A DNA stretch of 64,000 nucleotides from Streptomyces sp. DSM 15324 (GTDB lineage Bacteria > Actinomycetota > Actinomycetes > Streptomycetales > Streptomycetaceae), in NCBI RefSeq assembly GCF_001514285.1, contig NZ_KQ949031.1, positions 248,001 through 312,000 on the forward strand, written 5' to 3'. The notes under the pieces are model-generated. The model did not search any database, was not told the origin of the DNA, and saw only the letters and a list, made by a program, of their open reading frames with translations. A program made the position numbers and the translations under genes. The stretch's first letter is position 1, and each line of letters starts with the position of its first letter. Below, piece after piece: positions 41,060 through 49,918 of this stretch.

Positions 41060-42019
41060 TCAGGCCCGCACCACCCACTCCTTGCGCCAGCGCACGAGCT
41101 GCTGTTCGGGATCCCCGGTGTAACACCACGGCGTACGCGTCGCCCGCCGCCCCAGCATCCGGAGCAACGGGGCCGCCACATCCGCCACGTCCGCCCAGCA
41201 GGCCGCGTGCGCCAGGTAGTGGAAATCCCGCAGCTCACCGGGTGCCACGACCGAGTCGGGCCGGCCGGTGATCCACCGCTCCCAGGTACGCCGTACGTCG
41301 CTCACCGCCCCGTCGTTGTCCCAGTGCTGGGCGAGTCCCACCCGGGCGGGCCGCCCCTGGGTGGTGTCGGCGGCGTACCGGTACTCCTCGACCCGGGCGT
41401 ACTGCACCAGGACCGGCAGCGGGCATCCCGGCGGGGCCACCCCCGCCGCGTCACGCGCGAAGTCGTACATCAGGCCGTGCGAGCCGTGCCAGCGGGCGGA
41501 GTAGTAGTGCAGCACCTGGAGGTGGCCCTCCATGCTGTACGGGTCGCGCCGGTGCAACTCGTCCCACCAGCGGGCGAGTTCCTGCCGGCGCACCCCGGCC
41601 GGATAGAGCCGGGCCACCGAGATCAGCGAGACCCAGGGCGTGGGGTCCGCCGGGTACGCCTCGGCCGCCGACAGGCACGCCAGCACCGCCGCGTCGATCC
41701 GCTGCTGGTCGATCGCCACGCCCCGGCCCGCGGAGATGGCCAGGTTGAACGCCCTGGCGGTCTCGGTGGCCGCCCGCAGCACGAGCGCGTCCGCGCTCTG
41801 CGGTTCGGCGGCCAGCCAGGTCTCCACGGTCGAACTGCCCGCGCAGCCCTGCGCCAGCAGCCGTACCCGGTGGCCCCGGGCGAGCCAGTCCGGGCCGGTC
41901 GCGCCCAGCAGTTCGCGCAGGCCCTGCCAGCGGCCGATCACGATGTCATGGCGTGCGGAGGAGAGAGACACGTCCCCGCAGTCGGGGTCGAACTCGGGAG
42001 TGAAGCGGTCACGCGCCAT
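41060..42019 (-). CDS. Hypothetical helical-repeat protein
   Basis: A 319-residue soluble protein made of helix pairs, with Trp-rich motifs (WQGLRELLGATGPDWLARGHRVRLL, WWDELHRRDPYSMEGHLQVLHYYS, WRKEWVVRA). The spacing suggests a TPR-like superhelix. I know no function for it. The ATG at 42019 was chosen since the motif-rich sequence starts there. The gene ends 7 bp from the convergent prcB. It is followed upstream by an amino-acid permease gene on the same strand, 14 bp away, so the two may be co-transcribed. Confidence 0.75.
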   Translation of the reverse strand: MARDRFTPEFDPDCGDVSLSSARHDIVIGRWQGLRELLGATGPDWLARGHRVRLLAQGCAGSSTVETWLAAEPQSADALVLRAATETARAFNLAISAGRGVAIDQQRIDAAVLACLSAAEAYPADPTPWVSLISVARLYPAGVRRQELARWWDELHRRDPYSMEGHLQVLHYYSARWHGSHGLMYDFARDAAGVAPPGCPLPVLVQYARVEEYRYAADTTQGRPARVGLAQHWDNDGAVSDVRRTWERWITGRPDSVVAPGELRDFHYLAHAACWADVADVAAPLLRMLGRRATRTPWCYTGDPEQQLVRWRKEWVVRA

Positions 42020-42033
42020 CGCTCGGGTTCCCC

Positions 42034-43509
42034 TCAGAAGTCGGTGGGGAGACCCTCGTAGGCGGTGGAGGGCGCGGCCGCGTGGCCGTCGGGCGCGTAG
42101 TCGGCCTCGACGGTCCGCGAGGCGTCCAGCCGGGCCGGACGGTAGTAGTCGCTGCCCTTGCGCCAGTACCAGAACATCGGCACCAGCCCGACGGCGAGCC
42201 CGCCGATGCCGATGGCGATCGCCGCGGGCTCCAGTTCGCCGAGCGACTCCACGAAGACCCAGAACATGAACACCGCGCCGAACAGCGGCCACAGCCCGCC
42301 GAGCAGGAAGTCCGAGGGGGACCGCAGCAGGGTCTTGCGGTAGGCCACGACCGCGGCGAGCCCGGCGAGGCCGTAGTAGATGGCGATCTGCAGACCGATC
42401 GCCGAGATCGCGTCGGCGAGGATGTCGCCCACCGAACCCAGCGCGTTGGAGGCCACGAACATCGCCAGCGCCACCCCGCCGACCACCGCGATCGCGATCC
42501 ACGGTGTGTTCCAGGTGCGGTGCACCCGGCCCAGCGCCGAGGGCATCGTACGGTCGCGGCCCATCGCGAACAGCGAGCGCGTGACCTGGATGAGCGTCGT
42601 CTCCAGGGTGGCGATCGTGGACAGCATCACCGCGACGATCAGCAGCTTGCCGCCCCAGCCGGGGATCAGTTCCTCACCGAGCGCGGCGAGCACGTTGGCG
42701 CCGTTGTCGTCGATCTGCCGGGCGCTGAGGACGACGTTCACCGCGATGGTGAACACCTCGAAGAGCAGGAACACGATGCCGACGCCGATCAGGCCCGCGA
42801 GTCCGGTCGTGCGGCGGCTGTTGCGGGTCTCCTCGCTGAGGTTGCTGGTGACGTCCCAGCCCCAGTAGTAGAACGCCGCGACCAGCGCGCCCGAGGCGAA
42901 GCCGGACACCCCGTCGAAGTGGCTGAAGCCGAGCCAGGACCAGTCGAAGGCCAGCGCGTTGCCCTGGGTGTGGAAGCAGGCGAGCAGCGCGAACAGCGCG
43001 AGGATCGCCAGCTCCACACCCGACATGATCAGCTGGGCGCGCACGGTGAGCCGGGCCCCGCCCAGCACCACCGCCAGCATCACCACGAACCAGGCCGCGC
43101 CCACCACCGTCGACAGCGCGGTGTCGTCGGCGAGGCCCTCGTCGAAGAGGGCGAGGGTCATCGAGCCGGCCGGCAGCGAGCCCGCCACCATGAAGATCGT
43201 CGCCGAGACGACCAGCGCCCAGCCGCTGAGGAAGCCCAGGAAAGGGTGGAGGCTCCGGCCCACCCAGGAGTAGCTGGCTCCCGCGTTCACGTCGATACGG
43301 CTGAGCCGGCTGAACGCGAGCGCGATGCCCAGCATCGGTATCGCGCAGTACAGCAGCGCCGCCGGGCCGGCCAGGCCCACCGCGCCGACGAGGACCGCCG
43401 TCGTGGCGGCGATGGAGTACGCCGGGGCACTGCCCGCGACCGCCATCACCACCGTGTCGAAGGTGCCGAGGACGTTCGCCTGCAGCCCTCTTCCGGTGCT
43501 GTTGCTCAT
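42034..43509 (-). CDS. APC family amino-acid permease
   Basis: The 491-residue protein has about twelve membrane helices. The first carries GTFDTVVMAVAGSAPAYSIAATTAV, including the unwound GSAPA substrate motif of the amino acid-polyamine-organocation family, and YCAIPMLGIALAFSRL and NAGASYSWVGRSL follow. It probably imports amino acids or amines with protons. The ATG at 43509 has a weak GAAAGC ribosome site. The hypothetical protein gene lies 14 bp downstream. A promoter with a palindrome is seen about 150 bp upstream. Confidence 0.9.
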   Translation of the reverse strand: MSNSTGRGLQANVLGTFDTVVMAVAGSAPAYSIAATTAVLVGAVGLAGPAALLYCAIPMLGIALAFSRLSRIDVNAGASYSWVGRSLHPFLGFLSGWALVVSATIFMVAGSLPAGSMTLALFDEGLADDTALSTVVGAAWFVVMLAVVLGGARLTVRAQLIMSGVELAILALFALLACFHTQGNALAFDWSWLGFSHFDGVSGFASGALVAAFYYWGWDVTSNLSEETRNSRRTTGLAGLIGVGIVFLLFEVFTIAVNVVLSARQIDDNGANVLAALGEELIPGWGGKLLIVAVMLSTIATLETTLIQVTRSLFAMGRDRTMPSALGRVHRTWNTPWIAIAVVGGVALAMFVASNALGSVGDILADAISAIGLQIAIYYGLAGLAAVVAYRKTLLRSPSDFLLGGLWPLFGAVFMFWVFVESLGELEPAAIAIGIGGLAVGLVPMFWYWRKGSDYYRPARLDASRTVEADYAPDGHAAAPSTAYEGLPTDF

Positions 43510-43660
43510 GCTCGCGCTGCTTTCCGTCGTGCACATGGGGATGTGGGTCGAGCGCCGCCGGGCACCGAAGGGTCGGCCTCGGAAAACGTCGGCGGGGGAA
43601 AGCCACGGCGGTTACCGTTCCGCCAGGAGTCGCGGGACGGTCACACCGAGTGTGCGTGTG

Positions 43661-43690
43661 ATGATAACCCCACCTCTTGAGCTTTCAAGA
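43661..43690 (-). promoter_or_regulatory. Promoter and palindrome upstream of the APC permease
   Basis: Read leftward, TTGAAA (complement of 43683-43688) and TATCAT (complement of 43661-43666) are spaced by 16 bp, both close to consensus. The -35 overlaps an inverted repeat TCTTGA-GCTT-TCAAGA (43675-43690), which could be an operator. The start codon lies about 150 bp downstream. Confidence 0.5.
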
Positions 43691-43711
43691 TTGACGGGTG
43701 GGTAACGTGAT

Positions 43712-45118
43712 TCACTCCCCGATGCGGTCCAGCTGACGCAGCCGGTTGGTGGCGTCCAGGGCGGCGACCTTGTACGACTCCGCCAGCGTCGGATAGTTGA
43801 ACACCGCATCGACGAGATAGTCGACGGTGCCGCCGCAGCCCATCACCGACTGCCCGATGTGGATCAGTTCCGTGGCGCCGGTCCCGAAGCAGTGCACTCC
43901 GAGGAGTCTGCGGTCCTCGGGCGAGACCAGCAGCTTCAGCATCCCGTGCGCGTCGCCGATGATCTGCCCGCGGGCCAGCTCCCGGTACCGGGCCACCCCG
44001 ACCTCGAACGGCACGCTGTCCTCGGTGAGCTGGTCCTCCGTCCGCCCCACGAAGCTGATCTCCGGGATGGTGTAGATCCCGATCGGCTGGAGGTGGTGCA
44101 TCCGCGCCACCGGCTCCCCGCAGGCGTGGTACGCGGCCGCCCGGCCCTGCTCCATCGAGGTCGCCGCCAGCGCCGGGAAGCCGATCACGTCCCCCACGGC
44201 GTAGATGTGCGGCACGCGCGTACGGTAGTGCTCGTCGACCTCGATCCGGCCCCGCGGATCCGCCGCCAACCCGGCCCGGCCCAGATCGAGCTCGTCGGTC
44301 AGGCCCTGCCGGCCCGCCGAGTACATCACCGCGTCCGCCGGTATCTTCTTGCCGCTGGCCAGGACCGTCAGGGTGCCCCGCGGATGCCGCTCCACGGCGG
44401 CGACGGTCTCCCCGAACCGGAAGGTGACGGCGAGATCGCGCAGATGGTACTTGAGCGACTCGATGACCTCCACGTCGCACATGTCGAGCATCCCGGCGCG
44501 CTTCTCCACCACGGTGACCTTGCTGCCGAGCGCGGCGAACATGGAGGCGTACTCCATGCCGATCACCCCCGCACCCACGATCACCATGGACCGCGGCACC
44601 CGCTCGACCGTGAGGACGTTGTCCGAGTCGAGGATGGTCCGCCCGTCGAACTCCACGCTCTCCGGCCGCGCCGGCCGGGTCCCGGTGGCGATGACGATGT
44701 GCTCGGCGCTGATCGTCCGCTCCCGGCCGCCGCCCGCCTCGCGCAGGGCGACGGTGTGGTCGTCGACGAACCGCCCGGTGCCGGAGAACAGGGAGACGTG
44801 GTTGCGGGACAACTGGCTGCGGACGATATCGGTCTCACGGCTCACCACATGCTGGGTGCGCGCGGTGAGATCGGCGACGGTGATGTCCTCCTTCAGCCGG
44901 TAGCTCTGGCCGTACAGATCGCGCTGGGTGAGACCGGTGAGGTACAGCACCGCCTCGCGCAGGGTCTTGGAGGGGATGGTGCCGGTGTGGAGGGAGACCC
45001 CGCCGACCATGTCGGGGCGGTCTACGACGGCGACGCGGCGGCCCAGTTTGGCCGCGGCGATGGCGGCCTTCTGGCCGCCGGGACCTGAACCGAGGACGAG
45101 CATGTCGAAGTCGGGCAC
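43712..45118 (-). CDS. sthA: Soluble NAD(P)+ transhydrogenase
   Basis: A 468-residue FAD enzyme of the pyridine nucleotide-disulfide family that balances NADPH and NADH. The FAD motif is VLGSGPGGQKAA, and the NAD motif is VIVGAGVIGMEYASMFAALG. The site where related reductases have a CxxxxC redox pair reads SLHTGTIPSKTLREA, so both cysteines are absent, which is the mark of the SthA type. The dimer domain with EISFVGRTE and HCFGTGATELIHIG closes the protein. Start is GTG at 45118, immediately after GGAGG; an in-frame ATG five codons in is possible. Confidence 0.93.
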   Translation of the reverse strand: MPDFDMLVLGSGPGGQKAAIAAAKLGRRVAVVDRPDMVGGVSLHTGTIPSKTLREAVLYLTGLTQRDLYGQSYRLKEDITVADLTARTQHVVSRETDIVRSQLSRNHVSLFSGTGRFVDDHTVALREAGGGRERTISAEHIVIATGTRPARPESVEFDGRTILDSDNVLTVERVPRSMVIVGAGVIGMEYASMFAALGSKVTVVEKRAGMLDMCDVEVIESLKYHLRDLAVTFRFGETVAAVERHPRGTLTVLASGKKIPADAVMYSAGRQGLTDELDLGRAGLAADPRGRIEVDEHYRTRVPHIYAVGDVIGFPALAATSMEQGRAAAYHACGEPVARMHHLQPIGIYTIPEISFVGRTEDQLTEDSVPFEVGVARYRELARGQIIGDAHGMLKLLVSPEDRRLLGVHCFGTGATELIHIGQSVMGCGGTVDYLVDAVFNYPTLAESYKVAALDATNRLRQLDRIGE

Positions 45119-45169
45119 CCTCCGCAGTGTGACAGCGAGGGGTGCCGCGGCGAAAGAGCGGAGAAGGAT

Positions 45170-45376
45170 CTACGGCAGCAGCTTCTCGATCGCGCTCGGG
45201 CCCTCCTCGGCGAGCTTGCGCCGGGCCCATTCGAGGGTGCGCGGGGTGAGGTCCCGGCCCGTGGCCAGGACCATGTCCTCCGGGGACACCTCGCTGCCCG
45301 TGCGCGTGTGGAGCAGGTCGTCCGGGGTGACGCGGTCCGCGGCGGGCCGGGCGCCGCCCGGCTGTGAGGTCGGCAT
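45170..45376 (-). CDS. Small conserved hypothetical protein (68 aa)
   Basis: The small protein begins MPTSQPGGARPAADRVTP and ends in a helix WARRKLAEEGPSAIEKLLP. The middle, GSEVSPEDMVLATGRDLTPRTLEWA, looks like a regular short domain. No signal peptide and no known family. The ATG at 45376 has GAGGAGC before it. It precedes sthA on the same strand by 51 bp, so the two may form a transcript; codon bias supports a real gene. Confidence 0.65.
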   Translation of the reverse strand: MPTSQPGGARPAADRVTPDDLLHTRTGSEVSPEDMVLATGRDLTPRTLEWARRKLAEEGPSAIEKLLP

Positions 45377-45452
45377 GGTGTCTGCTCCTCGCGTCCGAAG
45401 GAATGTACTAACACCATTCATCCTCCCGGCGCACCCTGCAATCCCGATCATT

Positions 45453-45464
45453 TCATGCGCATGA
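45453..45464. promoter_or_regulatory. 12-bp palindrome between small gene and MmpL gene
   Basis: TCATGCGCATGA is a perfect palindrome 44 bp before the MmpL start, in the divergent promoter region. GAATG (45404-45408) and CATTC, also nearby, form a second weak inverted repeat. No regulator gene is adjacent. Confidence 0.3.
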
Positions 45465-45507
45465 CGTCCGAGATGCCGGGAAGATCAGGCGGGCGTGTAA
45501 TGGGCCC

Positions 45508-47748
45508 ATGGCACCCACCACCGCCGGGACCCCACGACGCGGGGGACTGCGCAGACTCGGCGCCTGGTGCGCCCGCCACTTCCTGGTCGTGATCCTCGCC
45601 TGGCTGGTGGCCCTGGTCACCCTCCAGTTGGTCGACCGCGCCGTCGGCGGCAGCTACGAGGACAACTTCCAGCTCTCGGACACCCAGTCCGCGAAGGGCC
45701 TCGACGTCCTCCAGGAGCACGACCCGCAGGCCGGCGGATACAGCGCCCAGATCGTCCTGCACGACGACCAGCCCCTGAGCGCGCTGAGCTCGCAGATGTC
45801 CACCACGGTCGGCGACCTGCAGAAACTGCCCCACGTCCTGTCGGCGCAGAACCCCCTCTCGCAGACCCCGACCAAGGTCGGCCCGGTCTCGAGCGACGGC
45901 AAGACCGGCTACATCACCGTCCGCTTCGACAAACAGCCCAACACCCTCGGCGACGACTACCTCCACGGCGTCGACCAGGCCGTGCAGCCGCTGCGGGCCG
46001 CCGGCGCCGATGTCGAGTACGGCGGCTCGCTCGGCGAACTGGCCCGGCCCAAGGCCAACGACTACCTCAGCGAGGCGATCGGCTTCGCGGTCGCCGTCGT
46101 CGTCCTGCTGATCGGCTTCGGCAGTGTCATCGCGGCCGGACTGCCCCTCGTCACCGCCCTCATCGGTGTCGTCGGCGGACTCGCCGTCCTCGGCCTGTTC
46201 GCCGCCGCGTTCACCTTCGCGACCGTCTCGCCGACCCTCGCCACCATGATCGGTCTCGGCGTCGGCATCGACTACGCCCTGTTCCTGATCACCCGGCACC
46301 GGCAGAACCTGATGGACGGCGCCGATCCCGCCGAGGCCGCCGGACACGCCACCGCCACCAGCGGACGCGCCGTCCTGGTCTCCGGTACCACCGTGATCAT
46401 CGCGCTGATGGGCCTGTACGCGTCCGGGGTGTCCTTCATCGGCAAACTCGGCCTCGCCGCCGCCATCACCGTGATCTCCGCCGTCGCGGGCGCCCTCACC
46501 CTCGTACCCGCCCTGCTCGGACTCATCGGCCGCCACATCGACCGCTGGCACGTGCGCAGGCCCGTCGCCGAGACCGACGCCGAACCCGGCGCCACCCCGC
46601 ACGGCACCTGGCACCGCTACGCCAAACGCGTCGAACGCCGGCCCTGGCGCTACCTCGCCTCCGGTCTCGCCGTCATCGCCATCCTGGCCATCCCCGTGTT
46701 CTCCATCCAGCTCGGCCACATCGGCGACGGGGCCGACCCGACCTCCTTCACCGACCGGCGGGCCTACGACCTGATGACCGACGCCTTCGGCCCCGGCTCC
46801 AACGGGCCGCTCACCGTCGTCGTCGACCAGACGTCCGTCCCCTCCGACAAACGCGCCGACCTCCAGTCCCAGGCACAGAAGACCCTGAACGCGGTGCCCG
46901 ACGCGGCGACCGTCACCCCGCTGACGGCCACCCAGGACGGCGACGTCCTGATCGGCACCGTCTACTCCACCCAGGCCCCGCAGGACGCCGTCACCACCGA
47001 CCTGGTCAACCGGCTCAAGCACACCACCCTGCCCGACGCGGTCTCCGGCTACGACGCCAAGGGCTACGTCACCGGCACCACCGCCGCCCAGGTCGACTTC
47101 CGTGACATCGTGGCCAGCCGGCTGCCGCTGATCATCTGCGTGGTCGTCGGCCTCGCCTTCCTGATCATCCTCGCCGTCTTCCGCGGCCTGCTCGTCGCGG
47201 TCAAGGCCGCCGTCCTCAACGTGCTGTCCATCACCGCCTCCTACGGCGTGGTCGTCGCCGTCTTCCAGTGGGGCTGGGGCGGGCCCGCGCTGGGCGTCCA
47301 CGGCGACGTGCCCATCGAGAGCTATGTGCCGATGATGATGTTCGCGATCATCTTCGGCCTCAGCATGGACTACGAGATCTTCCTGCTCTCCCGCGTCCAC
47401 GAGGCCTGGCTGCGCACCGGCGACGCCAAGGACTCCGTCGCCCACGCCCTGGAGATCACCGCCCGGGTCATCACCTGCGCCGCCCTGATCATGGTGAGCG
47501 TGTTCGCGGCGTTCATCATCAGCGACAACATCGTCGTCAAGATGCTGGGCCTCGGCCTCGCCGTCAGCGTGCTGATCGACGCCACCGTCGTCCGGCTGCT
47601 CATGGTGCCGGCCGTGATGACCCTGCTCGGCGAGAAGGCCTGGTGGACCCCCCGGTGGCTCGACCGGATCCTGCCGCACATCGACGCCGAGGGCGACGCG
47701 GAGACCCTCAGCGGCCCCGACGCCGGGGCGCGAGGACGAGCATCGTGA
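45508..47748 (+). CDS. MMPL/RND family transporter
   Basis: The 746-residue protein has the twelve-helix arrangement of the MMPL family: one N-terminal helix, a large outer domain (about residues 45-180), five helices (185-330), a second outer domain (390-525) and six more helices. VVILAWLV opens the first helix, and MIGLGVGIDYALFLITRHR and FGLSMDYEIFLLSRVHE are the conserved GxxxDY motifs of helices 4 and 10 that carry the proton relay. Members export lipids or siderophores. The ATG at 45508 follows a G-rich leader. Its last 41 bp overlap the opposing phosphatase gene. Confidence 0.93.
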   Translation: MAPTTAGTPRRGGLRRLGAWCARHFLVVILAWLVALVTLQLVDRAVGGSYEDNFQLSDTQSAKGLDVLQEHDPQAGGYSAQIVLHDDQPLSALSSQMSTTVGDLQKLPHVLSAQNPLSQTPTKVGPVSSDGKTGYITVRFDKQPNTLGDDYLHGVDQAVQPLRAAGADVEYGGSLGELARPKANDYLSEAIGFAVAVVVLLIGFGSVIAAGLPLVTALIGVVGGLAVLGLFAAAFTFATVSPTLATMIGLGVGIDYALFLITRHRQNLMDGADPAEAAGHATATSGRAVLVSGTTVIIALMGLYASGVSFIGKLGLAAAITVISAVAGALTLVPALLGLIGRHIDRWHVRRPVAETDAEPGATPHGTWHRYAKRVERRPWRYLASGLAVIAILAIPVFSIQLGHIGDGADPTSFTDRRAYDLMTDAFGPGSNGPLTVVVDQTSVPSDKRADLQSQAQKTLNAVPDAATVTPLTATQDGDVLIGTVYSTQAPQDAVTTDLVNRLKHTTLPDAVSGYDAKGYVTGTTAAQVDFRDIVASRLPLIICVVVGLAFLIILAVFRGLLVAVKAAVLNVLSITASYGVVVAVFQWGWGGPALGVHGDVPIESYVPMMMFAIIFGLSMDYEIFLLSRVHEAWLRTGDAKDSVAHALEITARVITCAALIMVSVFAAFIISDNIVVKMLGLGLAVSVLIDATVVRLLMVPAVMTLLGEKAWWTPRWLDRILPHIDAEGDAETLSGPDAGARGRAS

Positions 47749-48796
47749 CGTCGTCCCGGACCTCGGGGGAGTGCCGTACGACATCGGCCCAGACCCGGAC
47801 GGCCGTGGTCGCCGGATCGGCCCCCGCCGTGAGGCCGGGGAGCCGTTCCGTCAGCGGATAGAAGGCATCGGCCCCGTCCCTCGCCTCCCACACCCCGTCC
47901 GAGGCGAGGAAGAGCCGGTCACCCGCGCACAGCGGCAGCACCCGCCCGCCCGGCCGCGGCGCGTCCGGCAGGTCCAGGCCCAGCGGTGCCCCCGGGGTGA
48001 CCGCCACCTCCGTCGCCGTGCCGTCGCGCAGCAGCACCGGCGGCGGATGCCCGCACACCACCACCCGCACGGCGTCCGCGCCCGGCGTGAACTCCAGCAG
48101 CACCGCCGTCGCGAACAGCTCCGCGTGCGGCACCCGGGCCGAGTCCACCGCCAGCCGCCGGTCCAGCCGGGCCGCCACCGCCTCCAGCGACGGCTGGTCC
48201 AGCACCGCCTCCCGGAACGCCCCCATCAGCGACGCCACCGTCGCGATCGCCGCCAGCCCGTGCCCCTGCACATCCCCCAGCACCGCCCGCACCCCGTGCG
48301 CGCTGTCCCGTACGTCGAAGAAGTCGCCGCCCACCAGCGTGCCGCGTTCCGCCGCCCGGTACAGGCCTGCGCAGGCCACCTCGCCCACCCGCTCCGGCAC
48401 CGGCGGCACCACCGCCTCCTGGGCCGCCTCGGCGATCGTGCGCTCGACGTCCAGCTGCACGTCCCGGCGGCTGCGCACGAACGCCACGAACACGCTCAGC
48501 AGGGCGACGAAACAGACCGTCAGCAGGTCCGTCTGCCCCGGATCGTCCAGCCGGAAGGCCGGCACGTTCAGCATCACGACCACCACCGCGCCCAGCACCC
48601 CGGTCGCCACCGGGCCGTACGACAGGACCGCCAGCGGCGGGATCGCGCCCAGCAGGAAGCCGATGTCCAGCGGGTCCGGGCTCGCCAGCGTGGCCACGCA
48701 CACCCCCGCGATCAGCGCGATCGGCAGCGCCCGCACCCAGCGCGGCGGCGGCGCGCCCCGCAGCCAGCCCCGCCGCTCCCCGTCCACTCGTGCCAC
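47708..48796 (-). CDS. Membrane-bound SpoIIE serine phosphatase
   Basis: The 362-residue protein has three or four N-terminal membrane helices (about residues 15-115), a linker and a C-terminal SpoIIE/PP2C domain (about 145-360) with GGDFFDVRDS, LGDVQGHGLAA, FLASDGVWEA and RDDVTMLVLAP. Metal-binding Asp residues are in place. The start is uncertain: GTG at 48796 has GGAG nine bases upstream, while GTGs at 48787 and 48811 are possible. The stop lies 41 bp inside the convergent MmpL gene, so tail-to-tail transcription interference is likely. Confidence 0.83.
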   Translation of the reverse strand: MARVDGERRGWLRGAPPPRWVRALPIALIAGVCVATLASPDPLDIGFLLGAIPPLAVLSYGPVATGVLGAVVVVMLNVPAFRLDDPGQTDLLTVCFVALLSVFVAFVRSRRDVQLDVERTIAEAAQEAVVPPVPERVGEVACAGLYRAAERGTLVGGDFFDVRDSAHGVRAVLGDVQGHGLAAIATVASLMGAFREAVLDQPSLEAVAARLDRRLAVDSARVPHAELFATAVLLEFTPGADAVRVVVCGHPPPVLLRDGTATEVAVTPGAPLGLDLPDAPRPGGRVLPLCAGDRLFLASDGVWEARDGADAFYPLTERLPGLTAGADPATTAVRVWADVVRHSPEVRDDVTMLVLAPRRRGR

Positions 48797-48917
48797 ACCA
48801 CCACGCTCCACCCCGGCACCACCGCCCGCACGCCGGGAAAAACGGGTGGACGCCCCGTCAGACGATCTTCTACGGTGTTCCCGCACGCCCGAAGACCACG
48901 GAAGGAGGCGAGCGCCG

Positions 48918-48974
48918 ATGAACCTCTCACACATCCCGCGCTCCCGTTCCGTGACCCCGGCGTGCCGCGTCTGA
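48918..48974 (+). CDS. Short leader peptide, MNLSHIPRSRSVTPACRV
   Basis: An 18-residue ORF with a good GGAGG ribosome site and a near-terminal Cys (PACRV), 56 bp before the GNAT gene. It resembles the short Cys-containing actinobacterial leader peptides whose translation reports on amino-acid supply. The Arg/Ser-rich SRSV pattern recurs in such leaders. The coding call is inferred from the ribosome site, frame and position, since the peptide is too short for codon statistics. Confidence 0.5.
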   Translation: MNLSHIPRSRSVTPACRV

Positions 48975-49030
48975 CCCTCGTCCGACGCCCGGGAGCGCCT
49001 CACCTCATTCGTATCCCGGAGGAAACACCC

Positions 49031-49918
49031 GTGACCGATCTGGTCATCCGCGCGCTCGACGAGCGCGACATCCCTCTCTTCGACACCCTGCCCGACCCGC
49101 TGGGCAACGCCGAGGCGTACCACGCCGCCACCTACCGCCCGCACTGGAAGCGGGTGGCCCTGCGCGACGGCCGGGTCGTCGCCCGTGCCGCGTGGTGGGG
49201 CGGGCCCGACGACAGCGAACCGGTCACCGTCGAGTGGTTCGACTTCGCCGACGGCGAGGAGGAGGCGGGCGCCGAACTCCTGCGCACCGCGCCCTGGCAG
49301 GTCGGCCTGGAACTGGTGCTGCCCGGCGGCTGGCGCGAGGACCCGGCCCTGCGGGCGGCCGCCGAGGCCCGGTACGCCGCCGCCCGCGCGGCCGGCCAGA
49401 GCCTGCTCGTGGAGCGCTTCGTCTACCGCTGGACGCCGCCGTGCGGACTGCCCGAGCGCCCCGGCCGGCTCGCTTTCGCTCCCGAACCCGACGACGCGGT
49501 GTTCTTCGACGCCCTGCGCCGCATCCACTCCGTCACCCTCGACGCCCACGCCCGCAAGGCCGTCGCGGAGGGCGGGCCGGACCAGGCCGCCCAGGAGGAG
49601 ATGGACTTCTTCCGCTGGTGCCCGTCCCCGCGCGAGTGGTGGCAGGTCGCCCGCACCCCCGAGGGTGACCTCGCCGGGATCCACATCCCGGCCCACAACC
49701 CCTCCGGGCCCTGCGTCGGCTTCATCGGCGTCCTGCCCGAGCACCGCGGCCACGGCTACGCCTACGACCTGCTCGCCGAGTGCACCCACTACCTCGTCGA
49801 GCGGGGCGCGCAGTTCATCGCCGCGGCCACCGACCAGGGCAACTTCCCCATGGCGGCCCACTTCGCCACGGCGGGCTACCCCGTGGTGAGGGAGCGGGCC
49901 AACTTCGCACCGAGCTGA
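49031..49918 (+). CDS. GNAT family N-acetyltransferase
   Basis: The 295-residue protein contains two GNAT-like halves. The second (about 155-290) has the acetyl-CoA loop GFIGVLPEHRGHGYAYDLL and the conserved TDQGNFPMAAHFATAGY. The first half has lost the loop, so a single active site is expected. The acceptor is unknown. Start is GTG at 49031 with GGAGG eight bases upstream. A small leader ORF precedes it, suggesting attenuation control. It ends next to the convergent oxidoreductase gene with no gap. Confidence 0.88.
   Translation: MTDLVIRALDERDIPLFDTLPDPLGNAEAYHAATYRPHWKRVALRDGRVVARAAWWGGPDDSEPVTVEWFDFADGEEEAGAELLRTAPWQVGLELVLPGGWREDPALRAAAEARYAAARAAGQSLLVERFVYRWTPPCGLPERPGRLAFAPEPDDAVFFDALRRIHSVTLDAHARKAVAEGGPDQAAQEEMDFFRWCPSPREWWQVARTPEGDLAGIHIPAHNPSGPCVGFIGVLPEHRGHGYAYDLLAECTHYLVERGAQFIAAATDQGNFPMAAHFATAGYPVVRERANFAPS

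Noticed and set aside
45448..47784. A 778-residue minus-strand open frame antisense to the MmpL gene
   Set aside because: Asp/Gly/His-rich low-complexity translation without a domain; the MmpL frame has clear transmembrane motifs.
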